64,000 bases of DNA from Paracoccaceae bacterium (GCA_030697175.1 JAUYQR010000017.1:1-64000), one strand, 5' to 3'; numbered from the stretch's first letter, positions 8,819 to 18,044 are shown. The notes: a model not told the origin generated them from the sequence alone. Program-made: numbers and translations.

Positions 8819-8906
8819 CTGCGCGGCGTGTTGCCCGGTGCCGCAACGTCGATGGAACCGACCGCGGGATCGCGCGTTTCCCCATGGGAGCATTGCAGGA
8901 TCAATC

Positions 8907-9347
8907 ATGGCGCGCATTCTGATCGTGGAGGACGAGTTCCTTATCGCCCTGGTGGCAAGTGACGCACTGGCCGATGCAGGCCACACCATCGTTGGCATGG
9001 CAAGCACCTATGACAGCGGCATCGCGCTGGCACGCAAGGAGCACCCGGATATGGCGGTGCTGGATGTGCGGATCGCCTCGGCGCAAGACGGGATCGACCT
9101 TGCGCTGGCGTTGCGGGCAGAGCTTGGCATCCCGGCGGTGTTTACCACCGGCAGCCGGGACGACGCGAACGTGGTGCGGGCAAGCCCGGCGCACCCGGCG
9201 GGATGGTTGCTGAAGCCTTACACCGAGGCTGATCTTCTGGCCGTGGTGGCAGAAGCGCTGGACGGGGTGGCCGCGCCGCCCGAGGCCGAGGCGCTGCCGG
9301 GCGCAGCAATGGCTGCACCCGCAGGGCGGCGTGATCGGGCAGTGTGA
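8907..9347 (+). CDS. Single-domain response regulator (receiver only)
   Basis: A receiver domain of 146 residues with no output domain. The acidic pair is in ILIVEDEF (residues 4-11), the phospho-acceptor Asp in MAVLDVRIAS (about residue 54), the Thr in VFTTGSRDD and the conserved Lys in GWLLKPYTE. It is preceded by AGGA seven bases before the ATG. It lies 88 bases after the HWE kinase gene, the usual partner arrangement. With no DNA-binding domain it must act through another protein or as a phosphate sink. Its Ala/Pro-rich C-terminal tail runs straight into a 13-bp tandem repeat that supplies the stop codon, so its end may vary between strains. Confidence 0.88.
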   Translation: MARILIVEDEFLIALVASDALADAGHTIVGMASTYDSGIALARKEHPDMAVLDVRIASAQDGIDLALALRAELGIPAVFTTGSRDDANVVRASPAHPAGWLLKPYTEADLLAVVAEALDGVAAPPEAEALPGAAMAAPAGRRDRAV

Positions 9348-9408
9348 TCGGGCGGCGTGATCGGGCAGTGTGATCGGGCGGTGTGATCGGGCAGTGTGAT
9401 CGGGTGAC
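9331..9408. repeat. 13-bp tandem repeat (6 units)
   Basis: Six units of the form gtgatcgggc(a/g)g(t/c) follow one another from 9331. The first units code for the C-terminus of the receiver protein and contain its stop codon. The rest fill the gap to the convergent tctE gene. Thirteen is not a multiple of three, so copy-number change alters the receiver's last residues. No terminator-like hairpin is evident here. Confidence 0.9.
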
Positions 9409-9411
9409 GGC

Positions 9412-10851
9412 TCAGGGCGGAAAGCTGATCCGCACCAGAAGGCCTGAACCGCTGCGGCCCTGATCAAAGCTGATCGTGGCGCCGAACAGTGCCGAAATTT
9501 CCGCAGCGATGGCAAGGCCCAGCCCCATGCCGGTTGCGGTGCCCTTGTGCAGCGACGGCAATGGGCGCGGCGCATCTGCGCGGGTCTGGCGCGCGTGGTC
9601 CAGTTGGGCAGGCGAAAGGCCGGGGCCGTTGTCTTCAACCTCGATGGTGACGGGCGCGGTGGTGTGGGGCGCGGCGGTGTGGGAGGCGGTGGTGTGGGGG
9701 GCGGCGGTGTGGGGGGCGGTGGTGACGCGCACGGTGACGATGGCGCCGCGCCCGGCATAGGTGATGGCGTTGGTCACAAGGTTGTTCAGAAGTTCCGCAA
9801 GCAGCACCTTGTCGGCCGTGGCAATCGCGGTTGCGGTGCCTTCAAAGCCAAGGTCGATGTCGTATTGCAAGGCGGTGGGGACCAGTTCGGCGGTAACGCC
9901 CTTGGCGACCGCCACCACATCGACCGGGGCAAGGACGGCGGCGCCGCTGCTGGCATCGACCCTGGCCAGGACCAGAAGTTGCGCCAGCACCCGCTCGGCC
10001 CGTTCGAGGGCGGTGCGGGCCTTGGCGCTGGCGTCGGTCACCGGACCGGGGGCGGCGTTGCGGTCGACGAGGGCAAGCTGGGTGCGCACCACGGCAAGCG
10101 GGGTGCGCAACTGGTGGCTGGCGTTGCCGGTGAAGTTGCGCAGACCGTCAAGCGCGGTGCCAAGCCGGGCCATGAAGGAGTTGATGGCGTTGACCAGCGC
10201 CTCGACCTCTTCGGGGGTGTCGGCGGTGACGGGGCGCAGATCGCCGGGCGAGCGTTCGGCGATGGCCTCGCCCAGACGTTCAAGCGGGCGCAGGGCGACG
10301 GTGACGGCGACCCAGACGATGACCGCCACGCCGAGGATCAAGAGGCCGAGGCGCAGGGCGGAGCGGACGAGGATGGCGCGGGCGAGGGCGGCGCGGGCGC
10401 GGGTGGATTCGGCGACCGTGACGCTGAACGCGATGGAGCGGGCGCCGGTCGACACCTCGCGCAGGAGGGTGGCGCTGCGGATGCCGACCGAGCGGTAGGT
10501 GCCATCGGTGAAGGCGATGCCGCCCTGCGGGGCCGGGGCGACGGCAAGATCGGGATAGCCGGTCAGAAAGCTGCCGACCGGGCCATCGACGCGGTAGAAT
10601 ACCTTGTCCTGTGCCGTCGAGGCCAGCATTTCCAGCGAGGAAAAGGGGATGTCGACCTCGAGCCCGCCGGACTGGTCGACCGTCACCCGTTCGGCGATGG
10701 CGAGGGCCGACCCGACAAGCACGCGGTCGGACACGCTTTGTGCGGTGCGCAGCGCCTCGCGCCAGGTGTCGAGGAGGGCGGCAAGACCAAGGAGGGCGGT
10801 GGCGAGGAGAAGCCACAGAAGCAGGCGGCGGCGGAGTGAATAGGGTTTCAT
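9412..10851 (-). CDS. tctE: TctE-type sensor histidine kinase
   Basis: Inner-membrane sensor of the OmpR/EnvZ class, 479 residues. A first transmembrane segment (residues 9-27) is followed by a periplasmic 2CSK_N-type region, a second transmembrane segment (about 168-190), a HAMP-like linker and the HisKA block NASHQLRTPLAVVRTQ with the phospho-His. The HATPase_c domain follows, with LLNNLVTNAITYA, VEDNGPGLS and MGLGLAIAAEISALFG. Its partner tctD overlaps by four bases and the controlled transporter genes are adjacent. The oddity is an Ala-Pro-His-Thr-rich stretch made by five 15-bp repeats, inserted inside the ATPase domain between VRVTTA and IEVEDNG. Role: sensing citrate or other C4-C6 carboxylates, inferred from context. 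Confidence 0.9.
   Translation of the reverse strand: MKPYSLRRRLLLWLLLATALLGLAALLDTWREALRTAQSVSDRVLVGSALAIAERVTVDQSGGLEVDIPFSSLEMLASTAQDKVFYRVDGPVGSFLTGYPDLAVAPAPQGGIAFTDGTYRSVGIRSATLLREVSTGARSIAFSVTVAESTRARAALARAILVRSALRLGLLILGVAVIVWVAVTVALRPLERLGEAIAERSPGDLRPVTADTPEEVEALVNAINSFMARLGTALDGLRNFTGNASHQLRTPLAVVRTQLALVDRNAAPGPVTDASAKARTALERAERVLAQLLVLARVDASSGAAVLAPVDVVAVAKGVTAELVPTALQYDIDLGFEGTATAIATADKVLLAELLNNLVTNAITYAGRGAIVTVRVTTAPHTAAPHTTASHTAAPHTTAPVTIEVEDNGPGLSPAQLDHARQTRADAPRPLPSLHKGTATGMGLGLAIAAEISALFGATISFDQGRSGSGLLVRISFPP
9656..9730. repeat. 15-bp tandem repeat inside tctE (5 units)
   Basis: Five 15-bp units (gcggtggtgtggggc and variants, the last one degenerate) lie in frame within the ATPase domain of tctE. 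They code for alternating A-P-H-T-T and A-P/S-H-T-A pentapeptides. Confidence 0.9.
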
Positions 10852-11525
10852 GCCGGGTCGGACGGCTTTTCAAGAAGGTAGCCGATGCCGCGCACGGTGC
10901 GCAGCGACAGCCCGAAGGGCGCAAGCCGGCGGCGCAGGCGCGAGATGTATTGTTCGATCGCGTTGTCGGAAAGCATGTCCTCCAGTGACGTGAGCGACTG
11001 GACGATCGCCTCTTTGCCGACGACACGCCCGGCGCGGGTCAGGAGGAGTTCCAGAAGCGCGCGTTCGCGGGGTGGCAGGTCAAGCTCTTGTCCGAAGGCG
11101 GAAAACTGGCGGGTGGTCAGGTCGAGCGTGACCGGGCCAAGCGCCACGGTGGCCGAGCGCAGCCCCGCCTGACGGCGCAGGAGCGAGCGGACGCGGGCTT
11201 CGAATTCGCGGATGTCGAAGGGTTTGGCCATGTAGTCGTCGGCGCCAAGGTCAAGCCCGCGCACCCGGTCTTCGGCCGCGCCGCGCGCGGTGAGGATCAT
11301 CACCGCGGCCTGGTTGCCGATCGTGCGCATGGCGCGCAGGACGGCCAGCCCGTCAAGCTGCGGCAGGTTCAGATCGAGGATCACGAGGTCGAACTGTTCG
11401 GCGGCGGCGAGGGTTCGGGCACCTTCGCCATCATGCACGCAATCGACCGCATAGCCTGACGAGACCAGAAGCGACACCAGCGCCTCGGCCAGGGGAAGAT
11501 CGTCTTCTACCAGCAATATCCGCAT
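10848..11525 (-). CDS. tctD: TctD-type response regulator, OmpR family
   Basis: Transcription factor of 225 residues with a receiver domain (residues 1-115: LLVEDDLPLAEAL, LVILDLNLPQLDG with the phospho-Asp, ILTARG, MAKPFDIREFE). A C-terminal winged-helix domain follows (RERALLELLLTRAGRVVGKEAI to SRLRRRLAPFGLSLRTVRGIGYLL). It is transcribed leftward and its stop overlaps the ATG of tctE. Divergent to it, only about 75 bases away, starts the solute-binding protein gene and then tctCBA, which are its likely targets. Confidence 0.93.
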   Translation of the reverse strand: MRILLVEDDLPLAEALVSLLVSSGYAVDCVHDGEGARTLAAAEQFDLVILDLNLPQLDGLAVLRAMRTIGNQAAVMILTARGAAEDRVRGLDLGADDYMAKPFDIREFEARVRSLLRRQAGLRSATVALGPVTLDLTTRQFSAFGQELDLPPRERALLELLLTRAGRVVGKEAIVQSLTSLEDMLSDNAIEQYISRLRRRLAPFGLSLRTVRGIGYLLEKPSDPA

Positions 11526-11600
11526 CGGCCCCTCCCCGAGGGCAGGTTAGGGGCAATGCGGAGCGTTGTGAACGGTGTTCTCCTGAGGCAGAGTTGGGCG

Positions 11601-12677
11601 ATGCTGCTACGGTCGATCCTTCTGTGCGCGGCTTTGGCGGGACCGGCCGGTGCCGAGGTGGTGGAGTTTGCCGCACCGGGCATCGAGGCGCAGCGGCTGG
11701 TGATCTATTCCACGCTGGACAGCCGGTTGGCGGCGCCGCTGATCGAGGCATTTCAGGCGCAGCGCCCGGAGGTGGCGGTGCGCTATGAAGACCTTCTGGG
11801 CGGCGAGATTGCCGCGCGGGTGATCGCCGAGACGGACGCGGGGGCGGCCACGGCGGATTTCGTGTTTTCCGCCGCGATGGACCTGCAACTGAAGCTGGCC
11901 AATGACGGTTTCGCGCAGCCGGTGGTGGTGCCGGGTGCGCTGACGTGGCCTGCCTGGGCCAAGTGGCAGGACACCGCCTTTGCAATGACGTTCGAGCCGG
12001 CGGTGCTGGTCTATCACAAGCCCGCCTTTCCAGACGGGCCACCACACTCACGGCTGGAGCTGGCCCGCTGGCTGGAAAGCGCGCCCGAGGGCAAGATCGG
12101 CACCTATGACATCGAGCAGTCGGCGGTGGGGTATCTGTTTCTGGCGCGCGACGCCGAACATTTTCCCGACATCTGGTCGGTGCTGGGTCGGATGGCGGAT
12201 GCGGGGTTGCAGACCTTTCCGACCAGTCAGGACATCATCGACCGGGTGGCCGACGGGCGGCTGCTGATCGGTTACAACATCCTTGGGTCTTATGCCGCCG
12301 AGCAGGCCCGGCTGGCGCCCGAGTTGGGGATGGTGCTGCTGCGCGACTATACGGTGGTGATTTCGCGCGTTGCGCTGGTGCCGAGGGCGGCTGCCACGCC
12401 CGAGAGCGGCACGGCGTTTCTGGCGTTCCTGATGAGTGCCGAGGGGCAGACGCTGCTGTCGGAAAAGCTGCGCCTGCCTTCGGTCAGCCTTGAGGTGTCG
12501 GGCGACAACAGCGGCGTGGCGATGCAGGCGGCGCTGGGCGATCAGTTGCGCCCGGTTCCGGTCAGCCCCGGTGTGCTGGTCTATCTGGATCAGGCCAAGC
12601 GGGCGCAGCTTTTGCGGCTGTGGCGCGAGGCTGTGGAGCGAGGCTGCGGAGCGGAATCAGACCTGTCAGGTTGTTGA
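11601..12677 (+). CDS. Periplasmic solute-binding protein (ABC iron/spermidine-type fold) linked to TctDE
   Basis: Exported type II binding protein of about 358 residues. From the ATG at 11601 it begins MLLRSILLCAALAGPAGA, a clean signal peptide. An in-frame ATG at 11556 with an AGGGG upstream would add fifteen residues and cannot be excluded. The start of the mature part, RLVIYSTLDSRLAAPLIEAF followed by VAVRYEDLLGGEIAARV, is typical of Fe3+/spermidine-type binding proteins. No ABC permease or ATPase lies nearby. Together with its place between tctD and tctC, this suggests a sensing partner for the TctE periplasmic domain rather than a transport role. That function is inference. Confidence 0.82.
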   Translation: MLLRSILLCAALAGPAGAEVVEFAAPGIEAQRLVIYSTLDSRLAAPLIEAFQAQRPEVAVRYEDLLGGEIAARVIAETDAGAATADFVFSAAMDLQLKLANDGFAQPVVVPGALTWPAWAKWQDTAFAMTFEPAVLVYHKPAFPDGPPHSRLELARWLESAPEGKIGTYDIEQSAVGYLFLARDAEHFPDIWSVLGRMADAGLQTFPTSQDIIDRVADGRLLIGYNILGSYAAEQARLAPELGMVLLRDYTVVISRVALVPRAAATPESGTAFLAFLMSAEGQTLLSEKLRLPSVSLEVSGDNSGVAMQAALGDQLRPVPVSPGVLVYLDQAKRAQLLRLWREAVERGCGAESDLSGC

Positions 12678-12774
12678 CAGGTTAGTGTGGTGAACTTTTC
12701 GGCAGGGACGGCACGAGGAGGTGCCGCCTGACGCAAATCGGCGCGGGTTTCCGTGCCTTGGGAGGAGAATCAAG

Positions 12775-13719
12775 ATGAAACACACGCTTTTGAGCGCGGT
12801 TTTCGCCACGGCACTGGCGCTGCCAGCCGTTGCGGCCGACTATACGATCATTGCCCCCGCTGCCCCCGGCGGCGGTTGGGACAGCACCGCGCGCGCGATG
12901 CAGGAGGTCATGCAGGCCGAGGGCATCTCGGGCTCGGTTCAGGTGCAGAACGTGCCGGGCGCGGGCGGCACGGTTGGCCTTGCGCAGTTCGTGTCGAGCG
13001 CTGCGGGCGATCCGAACCAGTTGATCGTCGGCGGCTATGTGATGGTGGGCGCGATCCTGACCAATGAATCTCCGGTCAGTCTGGCCGATGTGACGCCGAT
13101 CGCGCGCCTGACCGGCGAAGCGGTGGGCATTGCGGTGTCGGCATCAAGCCCGATCCAGAACATCAACGAACTGGTCGAGATGATGAAGGCCGATCCGGGG
13201 TCTGTCTCGTGGGCGGGCGGTTCGGCGGGTGGTGTCGACCACATCACCGTGGGCCTGCTGGCCAAGGCCGCCGGGATTGACCCGACCAAGATCAACTATG
13301 TCGCGTTTTCCGGCGGCGGCGAGGCGCTGGCGGCCATTCTGGGCAATCAGGTGACGGTCGGTATCTCGGGTGTGGGCGAGTTCCTGCCGCAGGTCGAGGC
13401 CGGCACGATGCGGATGCTGGCGGTATCGACCGCCGAAAAGTGGCCGGGAACCGATGCGCCGACGCTGATGGAGGCGGGCTATGACGTGAACGTGCAGAAC
13501 TGGCGCATGGTCGCCGCTGCACCGGGCCTGACGGACGAGCAGAAGGCGGCAGTCACGGCGGATATCGACACGCTGGTGAACTCGGCCGGATGGAAGGCGA
13601 CGCTGGACGCGAAGGGCTGGGCCAACACCTATCTTTCGGGTGCCGAGTTCGACGCGCAACTGGCCAGGGAGATCGACGCGACGACGACGATCCTGAAGGA
13701 TATCGGTCTGGTCAAATGA
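12775..13719 (+). CDS. tctC: Tripartite tricarboxylate transporter substrate-binding protein TctC
   Basis: Periplasmic binding protein of the TTT (tripartite tricarboxylate transporter) family, 314 residues. The signal peptide is MKHTLLSAVFATALALPAVA, and the mature protein begins ADYTIIAPAAPGGGWDSTARA; the PGGG-x-D motif is the Bug/TctC carboxylate-binding loop. A perfect GGAGGAG lies seven bases before this ATG, which decides the start over an upstream in-frame one. tctB overlaps its stop by four bases (ATGA). It would deliver a di- or tricarboxylate to the TctAB membrane complex. Confidence 0.95.
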   Translation: MKHTLLSAVFATALALPAVAADYTIIAPAAPGGGWDSTARAMQEVMQAEGISGSVQVQNVPGAGGTVGLAQFVSSAAGDPNQLIVGGYVMVGAILTNESPVSLADVTPIARLTGEAVGIAVSASSPIQNINELVEMMKADPGSVSWAGGSAGGVDHITVGLLAKAAGIDPTKINYVAFSGGGEALAAILGNQVTVGISGVGEFLPQVEAGTMRMLAVSTAEKWPGTDAPTLMEAGYDVNVQNWRMVAAAPGLTDEQKAAVTADIDTLVNSAGWKATLDAKGWANTYLSGAEFDAQLAREIDATTTILKDIGLVK

Positions 13720-14207
13720 CCAAGATCCTGTACGCAACCGGACGTCGCCCCGATGGGGCGGCGTTCATCATCGCGGCGGTTCTGGCGGCGCTGGGCGGGC
13801 TGCTGATCTGGCAGGGCCGCGCCATTCCCGACAAGGGCGGCTATGCCGGCATCGGGTCGGGCGACTTGCCGGTGTTCATCGGCGCGGGGCTGGTGCTGCT
13901 GGCGGCGGGGCATGTGGTCAAGGGCCTGCGCCATGCCGCACCCCCGCTGCCGCGCCAGCAACCGGTGCCGATACTGCTGATCGTGGGCGGGTTGTTGTTG
14001 CAGTTGATCCTGCTGAAGCCGTTGGGCTTTTCGATTGCCTCGGGGCTGTTGTTCGCCTGCACGGCGGCCGCCTTCGGCAAGACGCGCGTGGTGCTGACGC
14101 TGCCCGTCGGGATCGTGTTTGCCTTGATCGTCTACGGTGTGTTCGACCGGCTGTTGCAGTTGAACCTGCCGGCGGGGCTGCCTGAAACCCTGATCTTCGG
14201 AGGCTGA
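13716..14207 (+). CDS. tctB: Tripartite tricarboxylate transporter small membrane subunit TctB
   Basis: Small membrane protein of 163 residues with four hydrophobic segments (approximately residues 13-33, 47-63, 83-103 and 128-150). Low sequence conservation but correct size and membrane layout, together with its place between tctC and tctA, identify it as the small TctB subunit. Its ATG overlaps the tctC stop and its own stop is one base before the GTG of tctA, so the three are likely translationally coupled. Confidence 0.92.
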   Translation: MTKILYATGRRPDGAAFIIAAVLAALGGLLIWQGRAIPDKGGYAGIGSGDLPVFIGAGLVLLAAGHVVKGLRHAAPPLPRQQPVPILLIVGGLLLQLILLKPLGFSIASGLLFACTAAAFGKTRVVLTLPVGIVFALIVYGVFDRLLQLNLPAGLPETLIFGG

Positions 14208-14208
14208 G

Positions 14209-15726
14209 GTGACCACCTTCGATTTCCTGCTGCAGGGTCTTGCGACGGCGATGGAGCCGATGATCCTGTTTTACGCGCTGGTTGGCGTCACGCTTGGCAC
14301 GGCAGTGGGCGTGTTGCCCGGCATCGGACCGGCGCTGACGGTGGCGCTGCTTTTGCCGGTGACCTACGGGCTTGATCCGGCGGGCTCGCTGATCATGTTC
14401 GCGGGCATCTATTACGGCGGGATGTATGGTGGATCGACCACGTCGATCCTGCTCAACACGCCGGGGGAAAGCGCGTCGATCGTCACCGCGCTGGAAGGCA
14501 ACAAGATGGCCCGTGCGGGGCGCGGCGGGCCTGCGCTGGCGACAGCGGCGATCGGGTCGTTCGTGGCGGGGCTGCTGGCGACGCTGGCGCTGGCGTTTCT
14601 GGCGCCGCAGATCGTGAAGCTGGCCTTCGTGTTCGGGCCGCGGGAGTATTTCGCGCTGATGGTGCTGGCCTTTGTCACGGTGTCGGCGGCGTTCGGCGAC
14701 AGCACGCTGAAGGGGCTGACCTCGCTGTTCGTGGGGCTTGCGCTGGCGCTGGTCGGGATTGACGGGCTGACCGGGCAGGCGCGGTTGTCATTCGGGGTGC
14801 CGCAACTGCTGGACGGGATCGAGGTGACGACGCTGGCCGTGGCGATGTTCGCGGTGGGCGAGGCGTTGTTCGTGGCGGCGCAGGGCGCGGCCAATCAGGA
14901 CAAGATCCATGCGATCAAGGGATCGGTCGCAATGACGCGCGAGGATTGGCGACGGTCATGGAAGCCCTGGCTGCGCGGCACGGCAATCGGGTTTCCGATT
15001 GGCGCGATGCCGGCGGGGGGCGCGGATATCGCAAGTTTCCTGTCCTATGGTGCGGAAAAGCGGTTCACCAAGCACCCGGAGCAGTTTGGCCACGGGGCCA
15101 TCGAAGGCGTTGCGGGGCCGGAGGCTGCCAACAACGCGGCCGCTGCCGGGACGCTGGTGCCGCTGTTGACGCTGGGTCTGCCGACGACGGCCACGGCGGC
15201 GATCATGCTGGCGGGGTTCCAGCAGTTCGGCTTGCAGCCGGGGCCGCTGTTGTTCGCCACCTCGCCGCAACTGGTGTGGGGGCTGATCGCCAGCCTGCTG
15301 ATTGCCAACGTGATGCTTCTGGTGTTGAACCTGCCGCTCATTCGGCTGTGGGTGAAGCTGCTGATGATCCCGCGACCGTGGCTTTATGCGGGGATCTTGC
15401 TGTTTGCGACGCTTGGCACGATCGGGGTGAACCCGTCGCCGGTGGAGCTGTCGATGCTGCTGATCTTCGGGGTGATGGGCTATCTGATGCGGCTTTACGG
15501 GTATCCGATTGCGCCGGTTGTGGTCGGGCTGATCCTGGGGCCGATGGCCGAACAGCAGTTGCGCCGCGCCTTGTCGATCTCGCAGGGGGATTGGACGACG
15601 CTGGTCAGCACTCCGGTGGCGGCGGGGCTGCTGGCGGTTGCGGTGGCGGCGTTGGTGGTGCCGTTCCTGCTGCGGTTGCGCGGGCGGGGGGCGGTGCTGG
15701 CGCAGATCGGCAAGGACGAGGATTGA
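14209..15726 (+). CDS. tctA: Tripartite tricarboxylate transporter large membrane subunit TctA
   Basis: Twelve-helix large permease of the sodium- or proton-coupled TTT system, 505 residues, the standard length. Recognisable family blocks are [38 protein letters not shown] and the second-half repeat [22 protein letters not shown]. The start is GTG at 14209 with GGAGG five bases upstream (the tctB stop lies within it). It closes the tctCBA transcription unit. The Hint-domain gene converges on it from eight bases away. Confidence 0.95.
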   Translation: MTTFDFLLQGLATAMEPMILFYALVGVTLGTAVGVLPGIGPALTVALLLPVTYGLDPAGSLIMFAGIYYGGMYGGSTTSILLNTPGESASIVTALEGNKMARAGRGGPALATAAIGSFVAGLLATLALAFLAPQIVKLAFVFGPREYFALMVLAFVTVSAAFGDSTLKGLTSLFVGLALALVGIDGLTGQARLSFGVPQLLDGIEVTTLAVAMFAVGEALFVAAQGAANQDKIHAIKGSVAMTREDWRRSWKPWLRGTAIGFPIGAMPAGGADIASFLSYGAEKRFTKHPEQFGHGAIEGVAGPEAANNAAAAGTLVPLLTLGLPTTATAAIMLAGFQQFGLQPGPLLFATSPQLVWGLIASLLIANVMLLVLNLPLIRLWVKLLMIPRPWLYAGILLFATLGTIGVNPSPVELSMLLIFGVMGYLMRLYGYPIAPVVVGLILGPMAEQQLRRALSISQGDWTTLVSTPVAAGLLAVAVAALVVPFLLRLRGRGAVLAQIGKDED

Positions 15727-15733
15727 GGCGGGG

Positions 15734-16222
15734 TCAGGTGGGCGCGCTGGTGACCGCGACGCTGGAGCAGGCGATTTCGAGGCCTTCGGCGAAGATCACT
15801 TCCTCGGCAGCGAAATGCAGGGTGAAGACGCGGGCGAGGTCGGTGATTTCGTGCCGCACCTGAGCGCCGTCGGCGAGGCGGGCTGCGGGCACCGCGGCAA
15901 CTGCGGAGCCGTAAAGCGAGGCGGCGCGCCAGTCGCGGATCATCACGCGCTGGCCGGGTGAAAGCAGCAGGTCAACCTCGGGGCGGTGGTGGCCGATGGT
16001 CGAGGCGGGCAGCCGCACGACAGGCGCAAACCGGCGCAGCGATGTGGTGATTGACACCACGCGAACAGCGCCGCTGCGGCAGATGATGCGGTCACCGGGT
16101 TCAAGGTATTCGACCGGCAGGTCGCCATCGAGGGTGCGAACCCGCGTGCCGGCAAGGATGCCTTCGGTGCCGTGCAGGTTTTCCGGCTGGGCGGACTGCG
16201 ACAGAAGGGGCGGACGATCCAT
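15734..16222 (-). CDS. Hint (hedgehog/intein) domain protein, reduced
   Basis: A 162-residue protein made almost entirely of one Hint_2-type domain. ILAGTRVRTLDGDLPVEYLEPGDRI starts the fold, and LLLSPGQRVMIRDWRA gives the internal SPxHR-like block with His replaced by Gln. Hint domains normally begin with a Cys nucleophile just before the GT; here that position is Ile (GILAGT), so self-processing is not expected. Many Rhodobacteraceae carry such proteins, often as calcium-binding or secreted proteins, but this one lacks other domains and a signal peptide. Function unknown. It is transcribed towards tctA. Confidence 0.75.
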   Translation of the reverse strand: MDRPPLLSQSAQPENLHGTEGILAGTRVRTLDGDLPVEYLEPGDRIICRSGAVRVVSITTSLRRFAPVVRLPASTIGHHRPEVDLLLSPGQRVMIRDWRAASLYGSAVAAVPAARLADGAQVRHEITDLARVFTLHFAAEEVIFAEGLEIACSSVAVTSAPT

Positions 16223-16416
16223 GCGAGTGGTCCTTGGGGTGCATGGGCAGGGTCACACGGGTTTGTGACCGGTATGGGAACGGCCGGCGTTGATTTCGGG
16301 GCAGTTGCGGCAGGAATGGGGCCATGCAATTGACCCCTCGCCCCCGGGTTCGGTTCTTGCTAAAGACGGCGCTGCCGGATGCGGCTGGCGCTCTTGCGCG
16401 GGCATGCTGGCAGGAT
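16223..16416. other. Intergenic region between Hint gene and tRNA-Leu
   Basis: Divergent promoter region with no gene. A 6-bp inverted repeat (ggtcac at 16251-16256 with gtgacc at 16265-16270) could be an operator. No convincing tRNA promoter was identified. Confidence 0.4.
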
Positions 16417-16501
16417 GCGGGTGTGGCGAAATTGGCAGACGCACCAGATTTAGGTTCTGGCGCCGCAAGGCGTGGGGGTTCAAGTCCCTCCACCCGCACC
16501 A
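16417..16501 (+). tRNA. tRNA-Leu (anticodon UAG)
   Basis: Cloverleaf with acceptor arms gcgggtg (16417-16423) and cacccgc (16491-16497). The anticodon stem ccaga/tctgg encloses the loop tttaggt, giving anticodon TAG at 16451-16453. A class II long variable arm (gcgccgcaaggcgt) and the T-arm ggggttcaagtccctc follow. The CCA end is encoded in the genome. It lies upstream of the trigger factor gene. No integrase or attachment-site duplication is seen next to it. Confidence 0.97.
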
Positions 16502-16684
16502 TCGAAACGCGAATTCCGGGTGATTGCGACCGAGTTTCGCACCCGGCTTGCGAGCGACCGAATTACCCCTTACGTCGCCGTGAAAGCTTTGCTAGAAGGC
16601 CCGCAAAGTTGCGCCAGGTTCCGGCTTGGCGTCGTATCTCTATTGCGCGAAAGCGCCCTGAAGGTTGAGGAAGGATATCCCCGA

Positions 16685-18019
16685 ATGCTGGTCACCGAGA
16701 CCCTGAAAGACGGCCTTAAGCGCGGCTACACCATCACGGTGACGGCTGCCGAACTGGACGCCAAGGTGCATGAAAAGCTTCTCGAAGCGCAGCCTGACGT
16801 CGAGATCAAGGGGTTCCGCAAGGGCAAGGTGCCGCTGGCGATCCTGAAAAAGCAGTTCGGCACGCGCCTGATGGGCGATGCGATGCAGGACGCGATCGAC
16901 GGCGCGATGAAGGGCCATTTCGACGCGACGGGTGACCGTCCGGCGATGCAGCCGGACGTGAAGATGGTCGGCGGCGATGCGTGGAAAGAGGGGCAGGATG
17001 TCGTGGTCGAGATGACCTATGACGCGCTGCCGCCGATCCCCGAAATCGACGCCGGCAAGATCAAGCTGGACCGTCTGGTGGTGAAGGCCGACGACAAGTC
17101 GGTCGACGAAGCACTGGCGAACCTGGCGGCAACCGCGCAGTCGTTCGAGGACCGCAAGAAGGGCGCCAAGGCCAAGGACGGCGATCAGGTCGTGATCGAC
17201 TTCAAGGGCTCGGTCGATGGTGAGCTGTTCGAGGGCGGCTCGGGCGAGGATTATCCGCTGGTGCTGGGATCGAACTCGTTCATTCCGGGGTTCGAGGCGC
17301 AACTGGTTGGTGCCAAGGTCGGCGACGAGATTTCGGTGAACGTGACGTTCCCGGAGACGTATGGTGCCAAGCATCTGGCCGGCAAGGCTGCGGTCTTTGC
17401 CTGCACGGTGAAGGCCGTGAAGGAACCGAAGCCCGCCGAGGTGAACGACGAATTGGCCAAGAAATACGGTGCCGAGGATCTGGCCGCATTGAAAGGCCAG
17501 ATCGCCGAGCGGCTTGAGGCGGAATACAAGGGCGCGGCCCGGTCGGTGATGAAGCGTGCGCTGCTGGACCAGTTGGACGCCATGGTGAAGTTCGACCTGC
17601 CGGCGAACCTGGTAGAGGCGGAAGCCGGGCAGATCGCGCACCAGCTTTACCACGAAGAGCATCCGGAGGATCACGGCCACAACCATGGCGCCATCGAGGC
17701 GACGGACGAGCACAAGTCGCTGGCCGAGCGCCGGGTGCGTCTGGGCCTCTTGCTGGCCGAGATCGGTCGCAAGGCGGAGGTCACCGTGACCGACGCCGAG
17801 ATGACGCAGGCCGTGCTGGCCGCCGCGCGCCAGTATCCGGGGCAGGAGCGTCAGTTCTTCGAATTCGTGCAGAAGAACCCGCAGATGCAGCAGCAACTGC
17901 GCGCGCCCTTGTTCGAGGACAAGGTTGTTGATCACATCGTCGGGCTGGCGAAGGTGAGCGAGAAGACGATTTCGAAGGAAGAGCTGCAGAAGGCCATCGA
18001 GGCGCTGGACGAGATCTGA
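16685..18019 (+). CDS. tig: Trigger factor
   Basis: Ribosome-bound chaperone and peptidyl-prolyl isomerase, 444 residues, normal length. The N-terminal ribosome-binding domain includes the signature GFRKGKVP (about residues 44-51; GFRxGKxP). The FKBP-type PPIase domain follows (about 150-240: [38 protein letters not shown]). The C-terminal chaperone arms include a His-rich insert, [13 protein letters not shown]. The start [15 protein letters not shown] matches the family and has AAGGA eight bases upstream. An open frame back through the tRNA gene is incidental. An intrinsic terminator follows. Confidence 0.97.
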   Translation: MLVTETLKDGLKRGYTITVTAAELDAKVHEKLLEAQPDVEIKGFRKGKVPLAILKKQFGTRLMGDAMQDAIDGAMKGHFDATGDRPAMQPDVKMVGGDAWKEGQDVVVEMTYDALPPIPEIDAGKIKLDRLVVKADDKSVDEALANLAATAQSFEDRKKGAKAKDGDQVVIDFKGSVDGELFEGGSGEDYPLVLGSNSFIPGFEAQLVGAKVGDEISVNVTFPETYGAKHLAGKAAVFACTVKAVKEPKPAEVNDELAKKYGAEDLAALKGQIAERLEAEYKGAARSVMKRALLDQLDAMVKFDLPANLVEAEAGQIAHQLYHEEHPEDHGHNHGAIEATDEHKSLAERRVRLGLLLAEIGRKAEVTVTDAEMTQAVLAAARQYPGQERQFFEFVQKNPQMQQQLRAPLFEDKVVDHIVGLAKVSEKTISKEELQKAIEALDEI

Positions 18020-18044
18020 TTTCGTCCCGAGCTGAACAGGAAAG

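Noticed and set aside
5738-9007. Minus-strand frame of about 1089 codons opposite the HWE kinase
   Set aside because: Arg/Pro/His-rich mirror of a high-GC gene; the plus strand has clear kinase and PAS motifs.
16417-16501. tRNA-Leu as integration site of a mobile element
   Set aside because: No integrase nearby and no duplicated 3' tRNA fragment seen in the window.
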